This document shows positions 45,229 to 54,011 of a stretch of 64,000 bases of DNA, one piece after another. Source of the stretch: Phaeobacter gallaeciensis (GTDB lineage: Bacteria; Pseudomonadota; Alphaproteobacteria; Rhodobacterales; Rhodobacteraceae); contig NZ_CP015124.1 of assembly GCF_001678945.1 (NCBI RefSeq), positions 2,642,001 to 2,706,000 of the forward strand, written 5' to 3'. Made by a program: the position numbers and the translations under genes. Below the pieces are notes generated by a model. That model was not told the DNA's origin and ran no database searches. It saw nothing but the letters and a program-made list of their open reading frames with translations. Position 1 is the first letter of the stretch. Each line of letters opens with the position of its first letter.

Positions 45229-46075
45229 CGAACCGCTTTCCAAGGGCCAGCATTCCAGGTGTTCCAATGGCCGCGTTCAGCCCGTCGAAATCGTGCATCC
45301 GGTCGGAAAATGGCTTGTTAGAGCCTGATTCTTTCAGGCTGGCATAGTAATTCTGCGCGGTCATCGCCAAGGCGCGAACGATGCCACCGGGGAAGATCAC
45401 GATGTCGAAGCCCATGTCCTGAAGGGTCGTGGCCGAGGAAATCGGCGTGGCTCCGCCTTCGACCATATTCGCCAGCAGCGGCACCTTGCCTTTGAAGGTC
45501 GCCGCGATCTTTGCCAGCTCGTCACTGTCGCGCGGGGCCTCGATGAACAGCACGTCGGCGCCTGCCTCGATGTAGCTACCGGCCCGGTCGATGGCGGCAT
45601 CAAATCCTTCGACGGCGATGGCATCGGTGCGGGCAATGATCAGCGTGTCCTGACGGCGGGCATCGGCCATGGCGGCGATCTTGCCCGACATCTCGGTCTT
45701 GGAGATCAGCGATTTGTCGGACAGGTGGCCGCATCTTTTGGGATAGCTCTGGTCTTCGACCTGAAGGGCGGCAGCACCTGCACGTTCATAGCTTTGCATG
45801 GTGCGCCGTGCATTGAGCGCGTTGCCAAAGCCGGTGTCGGCATCCATGATCACCGGCAGGTCGGTGCGATCCGCGATCAACGCCATGGTATCTGCCATCT
45901 CCGAGGCGGTGGTGAGACCGATATCGGGGCGGCCAAGGCGGGTGTAGGCCACCGCGGCCCCCGACAGGTATAGGGCCTCGAACCCGGCATCGGTGGCCAG
46001 CGCGGCCGTCAGGCCATCGTAGACACCGGGGGCCAGCAGGATCTCGGGCGAGGTCAGGCGCTTGCGCAGGCTCAT
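45215..46075 (-). CDS. Isocitrate lyase/PEP mutase family lyase, methylisocitrate- or dimethylmalate-lyase-like
   Basis: 286 residues. The catalytic loop KRCGH (Lys113 to His117 with Cys115) and the metal aspartates DAD (78-80) are those of carbon-carbon lyases (methylisocitrate, 2,3-dimethylmalate and oxaloacetate lyases), not of phosphonomutases. The expected reaction is retro-aldol cleavage of a 2-substituted malate into pyruvate or glyoxylate plus a second acid. It overlaps its upstream neighbour by four bases. In this operon, with a LeuC/LeuD-like hydratase opposite, a dimethylmalate-lyase-like role is attractive but not shown. Confidence 0.85.
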   Translation of the reverse strand: MSLRKRLTSPEILLAPGVYDGLTAALATDAGFEALYLSGAAVAYTRLGRPDIGLTTASEMADTMALIADRTDLPVIMDADTGFGNALNARRTMQSYERAGAAALQVEDQSYPKRCGHLSDKSLISKTEMSGKIAAMADARRQDTLIIARTDAIAVEGFDAAIDRAGSYIEAGADVLFIEAPRDSDELAKIAATFKGKVPLLANMVEGGATPISSATTLQDMGFDIVIFPGGIVRALAMTAQNYYASLKESGSNKPFSDRMHDFDGLNAAIGTPGMLALGKRFDGKS

Positions 46076-46674
46076 GACGTGCCTCCCAGCAGTGTCACTG
46101 CCTCGGCGCAGGTCATGATCTCCGTCACCGAGCCGAGAGATTTCAGAGTGGCCTCGTGCACGTCGTCCTTGAAGGCCGCGCAGCCATCCGACAGCAGGAT
46201 AGTGTGGATATCGCGCAGGTGGGCATCGCGGACGGTGCTGGCAACGCCGCCATTGGTGACGATACCGCCGATGATCAGCGAGTCGATCTTCATCGCCCGC
46301 AGGATATATTCAAGACGGGTCTGATATAGTGCCGAATAGGCCACCTTTTCCACCGTGAAATCGGCCGGAGCCAGAGTATCGACAAGGCTGTGCCCAAAGC
46401 TGCCCGGTTCAAAATCGCCCTTGGTCAGAAAGGGGCGCAGCTTTTTCAGGTGTGGCGAGATCAGCGGCTCCCGACCACGACCCGGCACCAGCGTGAACTG
46501 GGCCGAGATATAACTCCCCCCGGCCTTGGTCAGTGCGGTTTTCACCGGCGCGATCCGGTTCGGAAGGGCCTTGATGCTGTCGGCGCCCTGACCCGCACGG
46601 CCATAGGCACCCTCGGGGTGCAAAAAGTCGTTTTGCAGGTCAATTGTCAGCAGGGCAGTGGAGGAGGGGGTCAT
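46072..46674 (-). CDS. Isochorismatase-fold protein lacking the catalytic cysteine
   Basis: 200 residues of the isochorismatase superfamily. Asp12 (TIDLQNDF) and Lys110 (FTVEKVAYSALY) are in place, but the position that carries the nucleophilic Cys in amidases (TNxCV) reads TNGGV, so Gly143 replaces Cys. The DNA is unambiguous here (GTCACCAATGGCGGCGTT). Cys-less members include true isochorismatases (vinyl-ether hydrolysis), so it may cleave an enol ether or act non-catalytically; an amidase role would be unexpected. It overlaps both neighbours by four bases. Confidence 0.8.
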   Translation of the reverse strand: MTPSSTALLTIDLQNDFLHPEGAYGRAGQGADSIKALPNRIAPVKTALTKAGGSYISAQFTLVPGRGREPLISPHLKKLRPFLTKGDFEPGSFGHSLVDTLAPADFTVEKVAYSALYQTRLEYILRAMKIDSLIIGGIVTNGGVASTVRDAHLRDIHTILLSDGCAAFKDDVHEATLKSLGSVTEIMTCAEAVTLLGGTS

Positions 46675-48737
46675 GCGCTGGCCCTTTCGATCAGTGTATT
46701 GCCGTAGGCGTCGACTTTGCCGACGAGCCCGGGTTCGATCAAGACGGTGGTGTCGGGCTGCTCCAGAATGGCCGGACCCGCGATTTCGGCGCCGACGGGC
46801 AGGGCCAGCCGGTCATAGAGGCTGGTTTCGTGCCAGATGCCGTCGAAATGCACCTGCCGGGTGCCCCGGAAGGCCTGCTCGGTACTGCCGCCCTTGGGTG
46901 CTAGCGTTGCCAGATCGAACCGCGGACGGCGGCCTGTGATGGCCGAGCGCAGGTTGATCACCCGCCGGGTGCCGTTTTCCAGAAGTCGACCGTAGGTGGC
47001 GCGATAGGCCGCATCAAAGGCATCGGCGATCTGCGCCTCGGTCGGCGGTGTCACGACGCCGTTTTCAACGGTGACCGGCAGGGTGACGGGCACCGTGTGG
47101 GTCTGCCCGAGATAGGCCATATCAAGGGTGAATTCGGTGTCGCGCCGCTCGAAATGGGTGCGCGCTGCGTCCAGTGTGGCCAGCCCGCTGTCGACGTGGC
47201 TTTGCATGAACCCGGTCAGGCTTTGCAGGTCGATACCGGCCAGGACCGAATTGATAGTCTGCACGAAATCTTGCCGCATATCGGCGATCACGCAGCCCAT
47301 CGCCGAGGTCACGCCGGGATAGCGCGGTACGATGGCGCGGGCGAGACCGACCTCGGCCAGCATGGCGCCCGAATGCAGCGCGCCGCCACCGCCAAAAGGC
47401 ATGAAGGCAAAACGTTCGGGATCAAAGCCGCGCTCGATAGAGACCAGTCTGAGCGCTCCGGCCATACGGCTATTGGCAACGCGCAGGATCGCCTCGGCGG
47501 CTTGCAGTGCATCCATGCCCAGCGGACGCCCGACGTGTTCCAGGATCGCAGCCTTGGCGGCCTCGACATCCAGCCGGTCCAGCTTACCGCCGATGGGATT
47601 GTCGGGATCGATGCGGCCCAGAACGACATTGGCATCGGTCACGGTGGGGCGGGTGTTGCCCTGACCATAGGCCACTGGGCCGGGAGTGGAGCCGGCGCTT
47701 TCCGGTCCGATGTTCAGCAGGCCACCCTTGTCGACCCAGGCAATCGAGCCGCCGCCCGCGCCGATAGTGGTGATTTCGATCATCGGGGAGCGGACCACCA
47801 TGCCGAAATCGATCGAGGTTTGCGGCGACAGCATGGATGTGCCCTTGGCGATCAGGCTGACATCAAAGGAGGTGCCGCCCATGTCGCCGGTGATGACATC
47901 TGGAAATCCGGCCGCTTCGGCAATGTATCCGGCTGCGATGACACCGGCCGCCGGGCCGGACAGAGCAGTGCGGACCGGCAGTTTTGCCGCCGTGTCCACA
48001 TCCATCACGCCGCCATTGGACTGGACGATCATGAATTCCCCGGCGAACCCGCCTTCCTTCAGCGCGGTTTCGAGCCGCGCCAGATAACCCGAGACTTCGG
48101 GTTGCAGATAGGCATTGAGCGCGGTCGTGGAAAAACGTTCGAATTCCCGGATTTCTGGCAGGATCTCCGAAGATGCCGAAACATGCGCATTGGGCCACAT
48201 CTCGCGCACGGCAGAAACGGCGGCGCGTTCGTTTTCGCCATTGGCATAGCTGTTGGCAAAGAGGATCGCGCAGGCAAGGCAGCCTTCGTCGATCAGTTGC
48301 TGAGCTGCGGTGCGCACCGCGTCCAGATCGACCGGCGTGCGCACGGTGCCATCGGCCAGTGTGCGCTCCGGCACCTCCAGCCGCAGGGCGCGGTCCACCA
48401 CCGGAGTGAAGTTCCCCCGCAGACCCCAGGTGCGCGGGCGATCGCGGCGGCGCATCTCCAGAACGTCACGTAGGCCCATTGTGGTTATCACCCCGATCCG
48501 GGCGCCCTTACGCTCGAGCAGCGCATTGGTGCCTGCGGTGGTTCCGTGCACCACCACCGAGACGGTCGAAAGATCATCGACGCGGGAATTGATCCCGGAG
48601 AGGAAGCCGCCGGATTGGTCCGGGCGCGTGGTGGGTACCTTGGCGACTTCGGCGGTGCCGGTGGCTTCGTCCAGAACGAAGATATCGGTGAAGGTGCCGC
48701 CGACATCGACGCCGATCATGCGGTTGCTGCTGGTCAT
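46671..48737 (-). CDS. hyuA: Hydantoinase/5-oxoprolinase family, A subunit
   Basis: 688 residues. The N-terminal ATPase-like phosphate loop IGVDVGGTFTDIFVLDE, GAGGGSIAWVDKGG and FGGGGALHSG are typical of HyuA. With HyuB it forms ATP-dependent hydrolases that open cyclic amides (N-methylhydantoin, 5-oxoproline, caprolactam) or, in the related acetone carboxylases, activate a ketone. It overlaps hyuB and the next gene by four bases each. The substrate here is unknown. Confidence 0.9.
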   Translation of the reverse strand: MTSSNRMIGVDVGGTFTDIFVLDEATGTAEVAKVPTTRPDQSGGFLSGINSRVDDLSTVSVVVHGTTAGTNALLERKGARIGVITTMGLRDVLEMRRRDRPRTWGLRGNFTPVVDRALRLEVPERTLADGTVRTPVDLDAVRTAAQQLIDEGCLACAILFANSYANGENERAAVSAVREMWPNAHVSASSEILPEIREFERFSTTALNAYLQPEVSGYLARLETALKEGGFAGEFMIVQSNGGVMDVDTAAKLPVRTALSGPAAGVIAAGYIAEAAGFPDVITGDMGGTSFDVSLIAKGTSMLSPQTSIDFGMVVRSPMIEITTIGAGGGSIAWVDKGGLLNIGPESAGSTPGPVAYGQGNTRPTVTDANVVLGRIDPDNPIGGKLDRLDVEAAKAAILEHVGRPLGMDALQAAEAILRVANSRMAGALRLVSIERGFDPERFAFMPFGGGGALHSGAMLAEVGLARAIVPRYPGVTSAMGCVIADMRQDFVQTINSVLAGIDLQSLTGFMQSHVDSGLATLDAARTHFERRDTEFTLDMAYLGQTHTVPVTLPVTVENGVVTPPTEAQIADAFDAAYRATYGRLLENGTRRVINLRSAITGRRPRFDLATLAPKGGSTEQAFRGTRQVHFDGIWHETSLYDRLALPVGAEIAGPAILEQPDTTVLIEPGLVGKVDAYGNTLIERASA

Positions 48738-50428
48738 TGGGTCACCTCTTTCCAGGCCGGGCCATAGGTTTCGGTCGCTGCGTCAGGGCTCATCAACCCG
48801 CCTGCCACATCGCGGGCGACATCGGCTGCCGGGCGCTGTGACGCCGGGCCGTAGCCGCCGCCGCCTGGGGTATCGAGCCGCACTGACTGGCCGCGCTCCA
48901 GCTTGATTCCAACCATTTTCGAGGCCATCGGCGGGTGATGCCAGCCATCTGCCTGCTCGTAGGAAAAGACATTGAGCGCAGCATCGCCGCCGCCAGCCGC
49001 GCCCTTGGGCGCAAAGCGGCCACGTTCACCGAAGAGGAAGGCGGTGGCGCTTTCCTCCAGTACTTCAATTTCATAGGTCGCGCCCATGCCGCCCCGATGC
49101 ATGCCGGGGCCTGCGCTGTCTGGGCGCAGGGCCCATTGCTTGAACATCACCGGATAGGCTGCCTCAAGGATTTCCATCGGCGGGATTGTCGCGGTCGAAA
49201 TTGGCGCATTGCCGTGATTCAGCCCGTCGCCTTCGATGGAGCCGCCATGGCCGCCGCCGTAAAAGCTGAACATGACCCAGGGCTGACCATTGGCGCGTTT
49301 GCCGGAAATCGACAGGGCGTTGATGGTGCCATAGGCATTGGCGACGACGCGATCCGGCGCCGCCTGTGAGGCCGCGGCAAAGATCACGTCAACCATGCGC
49401 AGGATCGTTTCGGTGTAGCCGCCGACCGGCGCCGGGAAGGGCGCAGACAGCAGCGATCCATCGGGGATCTTCACCTCGATCGGGCGCATTACGCCAGAGT
49501 TCGCAGGCAGGGACGGGAAGATATGCTTGATCGCCACATAGGCGGTTGCGACCGCCGTCGGCAGTGCAATGTTCACCGGGCCTGCGCAGCGGTCTGCCGT
49601 TCCTGTGAAATCCAGCGTCATCCGGTCATCATTGATCTCCAGCGCGACTTTGATTGCCAGCGGCGTATCGGTGATGCCATCATTGTCGAGGAAATCCTCG
49701 GCCTCCCAGCGACCGTCGGGCAGTTCACTCAGCTCCGAACGCATCAGCGCTTCGGCACGGTCCTGCAAGGCATCAAGGGCCGCGCGCACGGTTTCGGCGC
49801 CATATTCGGCCAGCAATTCATCAAGACGTTTCACGCCCAGATCCAGCGCTCCCAGCTGACCGTTCAGATCGCCCTGCGCCGATTGCGGCAGACGGGTGTT
49901 GCGCATCAGAATGTCGGTGATGTCGGTTTGGATCTTGCCTGCCTTGGCCAGCCGGACCGGCGGCAGGACAAAGGCCTCCTGAAAGGCATCGGTGGCAGCG
50001 GGGTTGTAGTTGCCCGGCACCGCGCCGCCCACATCGTGCCAATGTCCGACCGAGGCGAGATAGCAGAACAGTTTGCCATCGTGGAAATAGGGCCGCACTA
50101 GCCGCATGTCGCTGAGGTGGGTGCCGCCCAGATGCGCATCGTTGAAAATATAGATGTCGCCGTCTTCCAGGTCGCCGTTTTCGGCGGCCTTTTCGATGAC
50201 GGCCTTCACCGCAAAGGACATCACCCCGACAAAGATTGGCAGGCCGGATTTGCCCTGTACCAGAGTGTCGCCCGACACCGCGTGATAGAGGCCGTGCGAT
50301 GCGTCATGGGCCTCGGCGATGATTGGGTTGAAGGCGGCGCGAAACAGAGTGGCATCCATTTCATCCGCGATTTGCTCCATCCGTCCGGCCAGCACGGCCA
50401 GCGTGATCGGGTCTATCTCTTTGGTCAT
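48734..50428 (-). CDS. hyuB: Hydantoinase/5-oxoprolinase family, B subunit
   Basis: 564 residues. N-terminal ITLAVLAGRMEQIADEMDATLFRAAFNPIIAEAHDASHGLY, then YIFNDAHLGGTHLSDMRLVRP and the central FYGGGHGGSIEGDGLNHGNA are hallmarks of HyuB. C-terminal LDTPGGGGYGPASQRP is also typical. It is the partner of HyuA; their stop and start codons overlap (ATGA), as do those of the fused tautomerase gene before it. Confidence 0.9.
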   Translation of the reverse strand: MTKEIDPITLAVLAGRMEQIADEMDATLFRAAFNPIIAEAHDASHGLYHAVSGDTLVQGKSGLPIFVGVMSFAVKAVIEKAAENGDLEDGDIYIFNDAHLGGTHLSDMRLVRPYFHDGKLFCYLASVGHWHDVGGAVPGNYNPAATDAFQEAFVLPPVRLAKAGKIQTDITDILMRNTRLPQSAQGDLNGQLGALDLGVKRLDELLAEYGAETVRAALDALQDRAEALMRSELSELPDGRWEAEDFLDNDGITDTPLAIKVALEINDDRMTLDFTGTADRCAGPVNIALPTAVATAYVAIKHIFPSLPANSGVMRPIEVKIPDGSLLSAPFPAPVGGYTETILRMVDVIFAAASQAAPDRVVANAYGTINALSISGKRANGQPWVMFSFYGGGHGGSIEGDGLNHGNAPISTATIPPMEILEAAYPVMFKQWALRPDSAGPGMHRGGMGATYEIEVLEESATAFLFGERGRFAPKGAAGGGDAALNVFSYEQADGWHHPPMASKMVGIKLERGQSVRLDTPGGGGYGPASQRPAADVARDVAGGLMSPDAATETYGPAWKEVTQ

Positions 50429-50991
50429 GGGTTTGCCTTTGTTTCAGCGATATCGTTCCAGACGTCCTGCCGGGTGAGACGCCCGTCCACCACTTCGAAG
50501 CGGTCGATGAACCGGATGCCGCTGAAGGGGGTGCCATCCGGCCATTCGCCCGACAGGGTGCCGCGGCAATAGACAACGGCGGCGTCCTGCGGCGATTGCA
50601 GCGCTTCGAAGCCCTCGTATGTCTTGGTGACGAAATTGTATCGGGGCTTTGCCCATTCGATCAGCTCTTCCAGCGTCGTCATCGGGGCGGTGCCGGGGAA
50701 CGTCATGGAGAAGCCGGGAGCCAGCAGCGCCCGGGCCGTGTCTATCTCTCGCGCTTCCATCGCGGTCAGGTAGTTGCGCACCAGAGATACCGGATCGGGC
50801 AGGGCGGGGGCGGGGCTGCGATGCGCGCCACCGCGCATGTAGCCCGCAGGATCCAGCTCATGAATCATAACGGTGACGGCCTCGGGCGGGGCGGGCACGA
50901 CGATTCGCACCGCGTTGGTCAGCGCCGCGCACAGCCGCGTTTTCTCGTCTGCGCTATATCCCTGCATCACGTGGAGTTCGATGACGGGCAT
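50425..50991 (-). CDS. 4-oxalocrotonate-tautomerase and SnoaL-like domain fusion
   Basis: 188 residues from MPVIELHVMQGYSADEKTRL, whose Pro2 becomes the N-terminal catalytic proline of 4-OT tautomerases after Met removal. An AAAAGGAG lies upstream; a longer reading adds AT-rich, unrelated sequence. Residues about 1-62 are the tautomerase domain, 75-185 a SnoaL/NTF2-like domain (LVRNYLTAMEAREIDTARALLAPGF to FIDRFEVVDGRLTRQDVWNDI). The pair could shift a double bond and shape a substrate pocket in one chain. It is the first gene of the leftward operon, facing the GntR regulator. Confidence 0.75.
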   Translation of the reverse strand: MPVIELHVMQGYSADEKTRLCAALTNAVRIVVPAPPEAVTVMIHELDPAGYMRGGAHRSPAPALPDPVSLVRNYLTAMEAREIDTARALLAPGFSMTFPGTAPMTTLEELIEWAKPRYNFVTKTYEGFEALQSPQDAAVVYCRGTLSGEWPDGTPFSGIRFIDRFEVVDGRLTRQDVWNDIAETKANP

Positions 50992-51020
50992 GAAGTCTCC
51001 TTTTCTAAATTGGTATCTTT

Positions 51021-51062
51021 TGTAATACAGATTAATTGCTGCGCATAGGTCAAATATTTTGA
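51021..51062. promoter_or_regulatory. Candidate GntR operators in the divergent promoter
   Basis: TGTAATACA (51021-51029) is a perfect nine-base palindrome and TCAAA-TAT-TTTGA (51050-51062) an inverted repeat. Both lie in the AT-rich gap between the tautomerase-fusion gene and the GntR gene, where a HutC-type regulator would control both operons. Confidence 0.5.
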
Positions 51063-51132
51063 ACATCTGTGAATAGATTTGTTGCTTTTGAAAAAACCAT
51101 TGCTAGGCTTGAGAGGCAGTGAAAGGAGAAAT

Positions 51133-51948
51133 ATGGGACAGAATCTGGCATCTTCCGCAAGCAAAGGTCTGCCTGAAGGGGGCAAGGCGCAGCGTGTCTT
51201 TTTGCATCTGCATCAAGAGATTACCCGTGGTGTCTACGCGCCGGGGAGCGTGCTGCCGGGTGAGCAGAAGCTGGCCGCGACTCTGGGCGTGTCCCGTGTC
51301 ACTGTGCGTCGGGCGCTAGATGTGCTGGAGAAGGACGGGCTGGTTGAGCGCCGTGTCGGATCCGGCACAACGGTCTGCGCGCAGAAGTCCAGTCCTTCGA
51401 TGGCGGCGGACTTCAGTACCCTGATGCCGCAGTTGGTTGAAATGGGGCAGAACACCACTGCACGGCTGCTCTCCTTCAGCTATGGCGCTGCGCCCGGCGG
51501 CGTTGCCGAGGCGCTGGGCCTTGGGGCTCAGGTACGGGTTCAAACAGCGGTACGCCTGCGTCTGGTTGAAAATGAACCTTTCTCCCATCTGACCACATGG
51601 GTGCCGGAAGAAATCGCGCAGAATTACACAGAGGCTGAACTGGCCACGACGCCACTGTTCCGCCTTCTGGAGCGCTCGGGCGTCAAAGTCGATTCCGCCC
51701 ATCAGACGGTCAGCGCGACGCTGGCCTCTCCGGAAGTTGCCGAAACGCTGGGTGTTCGGATCGGCGCGCCGCTCTTGTCCCTCGACCGGGTTGTGCGCGA
51801 CGAGGAAGGCCGCGGGGTCGAATACCTTGCCGCGCTCTACCGGCCTGACATGTTCCGGCTTGAGATGTCGCTGAACCACGTCGGCGTGGGCGAAACCCGC
51901 CATTGGGAGCCGGTGATCAATCCGGCCCGCAAAGAGGCAGCCGAATGA
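51133..51948 (+). CDS. GntR-family regulator, HutC/UTRA type
   Basis: 271 residues from the ATG with GAAAGGAG. The winged HTH (VFLHLHQEITRGVYAPGSVLPGE, then LGVSRVTVRRALDVLEKDG) is followed from about 100 by a UTRA ligand-binding domain (RLLSFSYGA to YLAALYRPDMFRLEM). HutC-type proteins sense pathway substrates or intermediates, such as urocanate in HutC. It is the first gene of the rightward operon, its stop overlapping the LeuC-like start as ATGA, and is divergent from the catabolic genes, so it probably controls both. Confidence 0.9.
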   Translation: MGQNLASSASKGLPEGGKAQRVFLHLHQEITRGVYAPGSVLPGEQKLAATLGVSRVTVRRALDVLEKDGLVERRVGSGTTVCAQKSSPSMAADFSTLMPQLVEMGQNTTARLLSFSYGAAPGGVAEALGLGAQVRVQTAVRLRLVENEPFSHLTTWVPEEIAQNYTEAELATTPLFRLLERSGVKVDSAHQTVSATLASPEVAETLGVRIGAPLLSLDRVVRDEEGRGVEYLAALYRPDMFRLEMSLNHVGVGETRHWEPVINPARKEAAE

Positions 51949-53342
51949 CTGCCCCGCAGACCCTGTTCGACAAGCTCTGGGCTGCGCATGAGATCATGCG
52001 ACGCGACGATGGCATGTCCCTCCTGTGGGTGGACCGGCATCTGGTGCACGAAGGCTCGCACCACGCCTTTGCCAAGCTGGCGCAGCGGGGCCTGAAAGTG
52101 GCCGAACCTGATCTGACCTTTGCGGTGGTCGATCACTATGCGCCAACACGACCGGGCGCTGTCGCGCCCGATATCCGCCGGATGATCGACACTCTGGGCC
52201 AGAATGCACGGGCACAGGGCCTCCGGCTGTTCGATCTGCACGATCCGGGGCAGGGCATTGTGCATGTGCTTGGTCCCGAGCAGGGGCTGACGCTGCCTGG
52301 ACTACTGATCAACTGCGGGGATAGCCATACCTCCACTCACGGGGCGCTTGGGGCTTTGGCCTTTGGCGTCGGGGCGACCGAAGTCGCCCATATTCTGGCA
52401 ACCCAAACGATCTGGCAGCGTCGGCCCAAGACCATGCGGATTTCGGTCAATGGCGCCCTTGGCGCTGGTGTCACGGCCAAGGATCTTGCACTGCACTGGA
52501 TCGCCGAACTGGGCGCGGATGGCGCCAGGGGTCACGCAATCGAATACGCGGGCAGCGCGGTTGAGGCGTTGAGCATCGAAGGTCGCCTGACCCTGTGCAA
52601 TCTCAGCATCGAGGGTGGTGCCCGGCTGGGTCTGATCGCGCCGGATCAGATCACTTTCGACTATCTGAAAGGGCGCAATTTCGCCCCGAAGGGTGCCGCC
52701 TGGGAGGCTGCTCTGGCGGATTGGCAGAAGCTCTACAGCGATGCGGAGGCCATCTTCGATCAGGAGGTTGCAATCGAAGCCGCAGAGATCGCCCCGACGG
52801 TGACCTGGGGTACTTCTCCGGAAGAGGCGCTGCCGATCACTGGCCGTGTACCGCGCCCGGCAGACCTGCCCGGAGGAAAGCAGGGTCAGGCGCGTGCGAC
52901 GCTCGATTACATGGGCCTTGAAGCAGGGATGCCGCTTGAGGACATCGCGGTTGATCAGGTGTTCATCGGCTCCTGCACCAATGGCCGGATCGAGGATCTG
53001 CGCCTCGCGGCCAAGGTTCTGGCGGGACGCCAGGCCAAGGTGCCCGGTCTGGTGTCGCCGGGGTCCGCCGTTGTCAAGAAACAGGCCGAGGCTGAAGGGC
53101 TGGCGCAGATCTTTACCGATGCGGGCCTGGAATGGGCCGATGCCGGCTGTTCCATGTGTGTGGGCATGAATGGTGATCTGGTCGAGGCAGGCAAACGCTG
53201 CGCCTCCTCCACCAACCGGAATTTCCGCGGGCGGCAAGGACGCGGCGCGCGGACCCATCTGATGAGTCCCGCCATGGTCGCCGCCGCCGCCGTTACCGGA
53301 CATCTTGCCGATGTGCGCCCGCTGCTGGAGGGCCGGTCATGA
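51945..53342 (+). CDS. Aconitase-fold hydratase large subunit, LeuC-like
   Basis: 465 residues from MTAPQTLFDKLW. The 4Fe-4S ligands are Cys344 (IGSCTNGRIEDL) and Cys402/Cys405 (AGCSMCVGM); NCGDSHTSTHGALGALAFGVGATEV and NRNFRGRQGRG are further family motifs. LeuC/dimethylmaleate-hydratase-type enzymes add water to an unsaturated dicarboxylate. The neighbours (lyase, hydantoinase, TRAP) argue against leucine synthesis, as no leuA or leuB is nearby. Its small subunit gene overlaps it by four bases. It is an alternative aconitase-fold hydratase, not proven for any substrate. Confidence 0.85.
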   Translation: MTAPQTLFDKLWAAHEIMRRDDGMSLLWVDRHLVHEGSHHAFAKLAQRGLKVAEPDLTFAVVDHYAPTRPGAVAPDIRRMIDTLGQNARAQGLRLFDLHDPGQGIVHVLGPEQGLTLPGLLINCGDSHTSTHGALGALAFGVGATEVAHILATQTIWQRRPKTMRISVNGALGAGVTAKDLALHWIAELGADGARGHAIEYAGSAVEALSIEGRLTLCNLSIEGGARLGLIAPDQITFDYLKGRNFAPKGAAWEAALADWQKLYSDAEAIFDQEVAIEAAEIAPTVTWGTSPEEALPITGRVPRPADLPGGKQGQARATLDYMGLEAGMPLEDIAVDQVFIGSCTNGRIEDLRLAAKVLAGRQAKVPGLVSPGSAVVKKQAEAEGLAQIFTDAGLEWADAGCSMCVGMNGDLVEAGKRCASSTNRNFRGRQGRGARTHLMSPAMVAAAAVTGHLADVRPLLEGRS

Positions 53343-53929
53343 GCGGGTGGAGCAAGATCGAAGGCCGGGCGGTGGCGCTGGCGCAGGAGAATGTGGACAC
53401 GGACCAGCTGATCCCGGCGCGGTTCATGTCGGCGCCGCGCAGCGAGGGGTATGGCCAATTTCTGCTGCACGATGCGCGTCAGGATGACGACGTGCATGTG
53501 CTGAACCTGCATCCCGGCGCCTCGGTGCTCGTGACGCGGCGCAATTTCGGCAGCGGTTCCAGCCGCGAGGCTGCCGTTTATGCGCTGGTGGATTTCGGGA
53601 TCAAGGCAGTCTTCGCCCCCAGTTTTGGCGACATCTTTTCTGGCAACGCCGTCAACAACGGCCTGCTGCCCGCACGCCTGCCAGAAGAACAGATCGAGGC
53701 GCTGATCAGCGCTATCGGCAGCAATGATGTGGCGGCCACCGTCGATCTGGCTGCTGGCCGTGCCAGCATCGCCGGGCAGGAGGTCTCTTTCGAGATTGAC
53801 CCCGTCTGGCAGCAAAAACTGGTCAACGGTTGGGACGACATCGACCTGACCGCTCAGCACCAAGAACGGATTTCAACGTTTCGGGCGGCCCGTGCTTCTC
53901 AGCACCCATGGGCTTGGCCCGCGACGTAA
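53339..53929 (+). CDS. Aconitase-fold hydratase small subunit, LeuD-like
   Basis: 196 residues. NVDTDQLIPARFM and FGSGSSREAAVYALVDFGIKAVFAPSFGDIF give the swivelling-domain family. It completes the active site of the large subunit with the substrate-binding Arg (SSRE). The start codon overlaps the large-subunit gene by four bases. The C-terminus, about 25 residues after QQKLVNGWDDIDLT, is somewhat longer than in LeuD. Confidence 0.85.
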   Translation: MSGWSKIEGRAVALAQENVDTDQLIPARFMSAPRSEGYGQFLLHDARQDDDVHVLNLHPGASVLVTRRNFGSGSSREAAVYALVDFGIKAVFAPSFGDIFSGNAVNNGLLPARLPEEQIEALISAIGSNDVAATVDLAAGRASIAGQEVSFEIDPVWQQKLVNGWDDIDLTAQHQERISTFRAARASQHPWAWPAT

Positions 53930-54011
53930 GACGGCAACGGGCCCCGCTGGGGGCCGGGGCCACAACCAAAGGGGCGTCACAAGGCACCCCATCACCAGGG
54001 AGAAAGACAAA

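Noticed and set aside
51945-53929. Leucine biosynthesis leuCD
   Set aside because: Sequence motifs fit the superfamily equally well, but the HutC-type regulator, hydantoinase and TRAP context and the absence of leuA/leuB argue for a catabolic hydratase.
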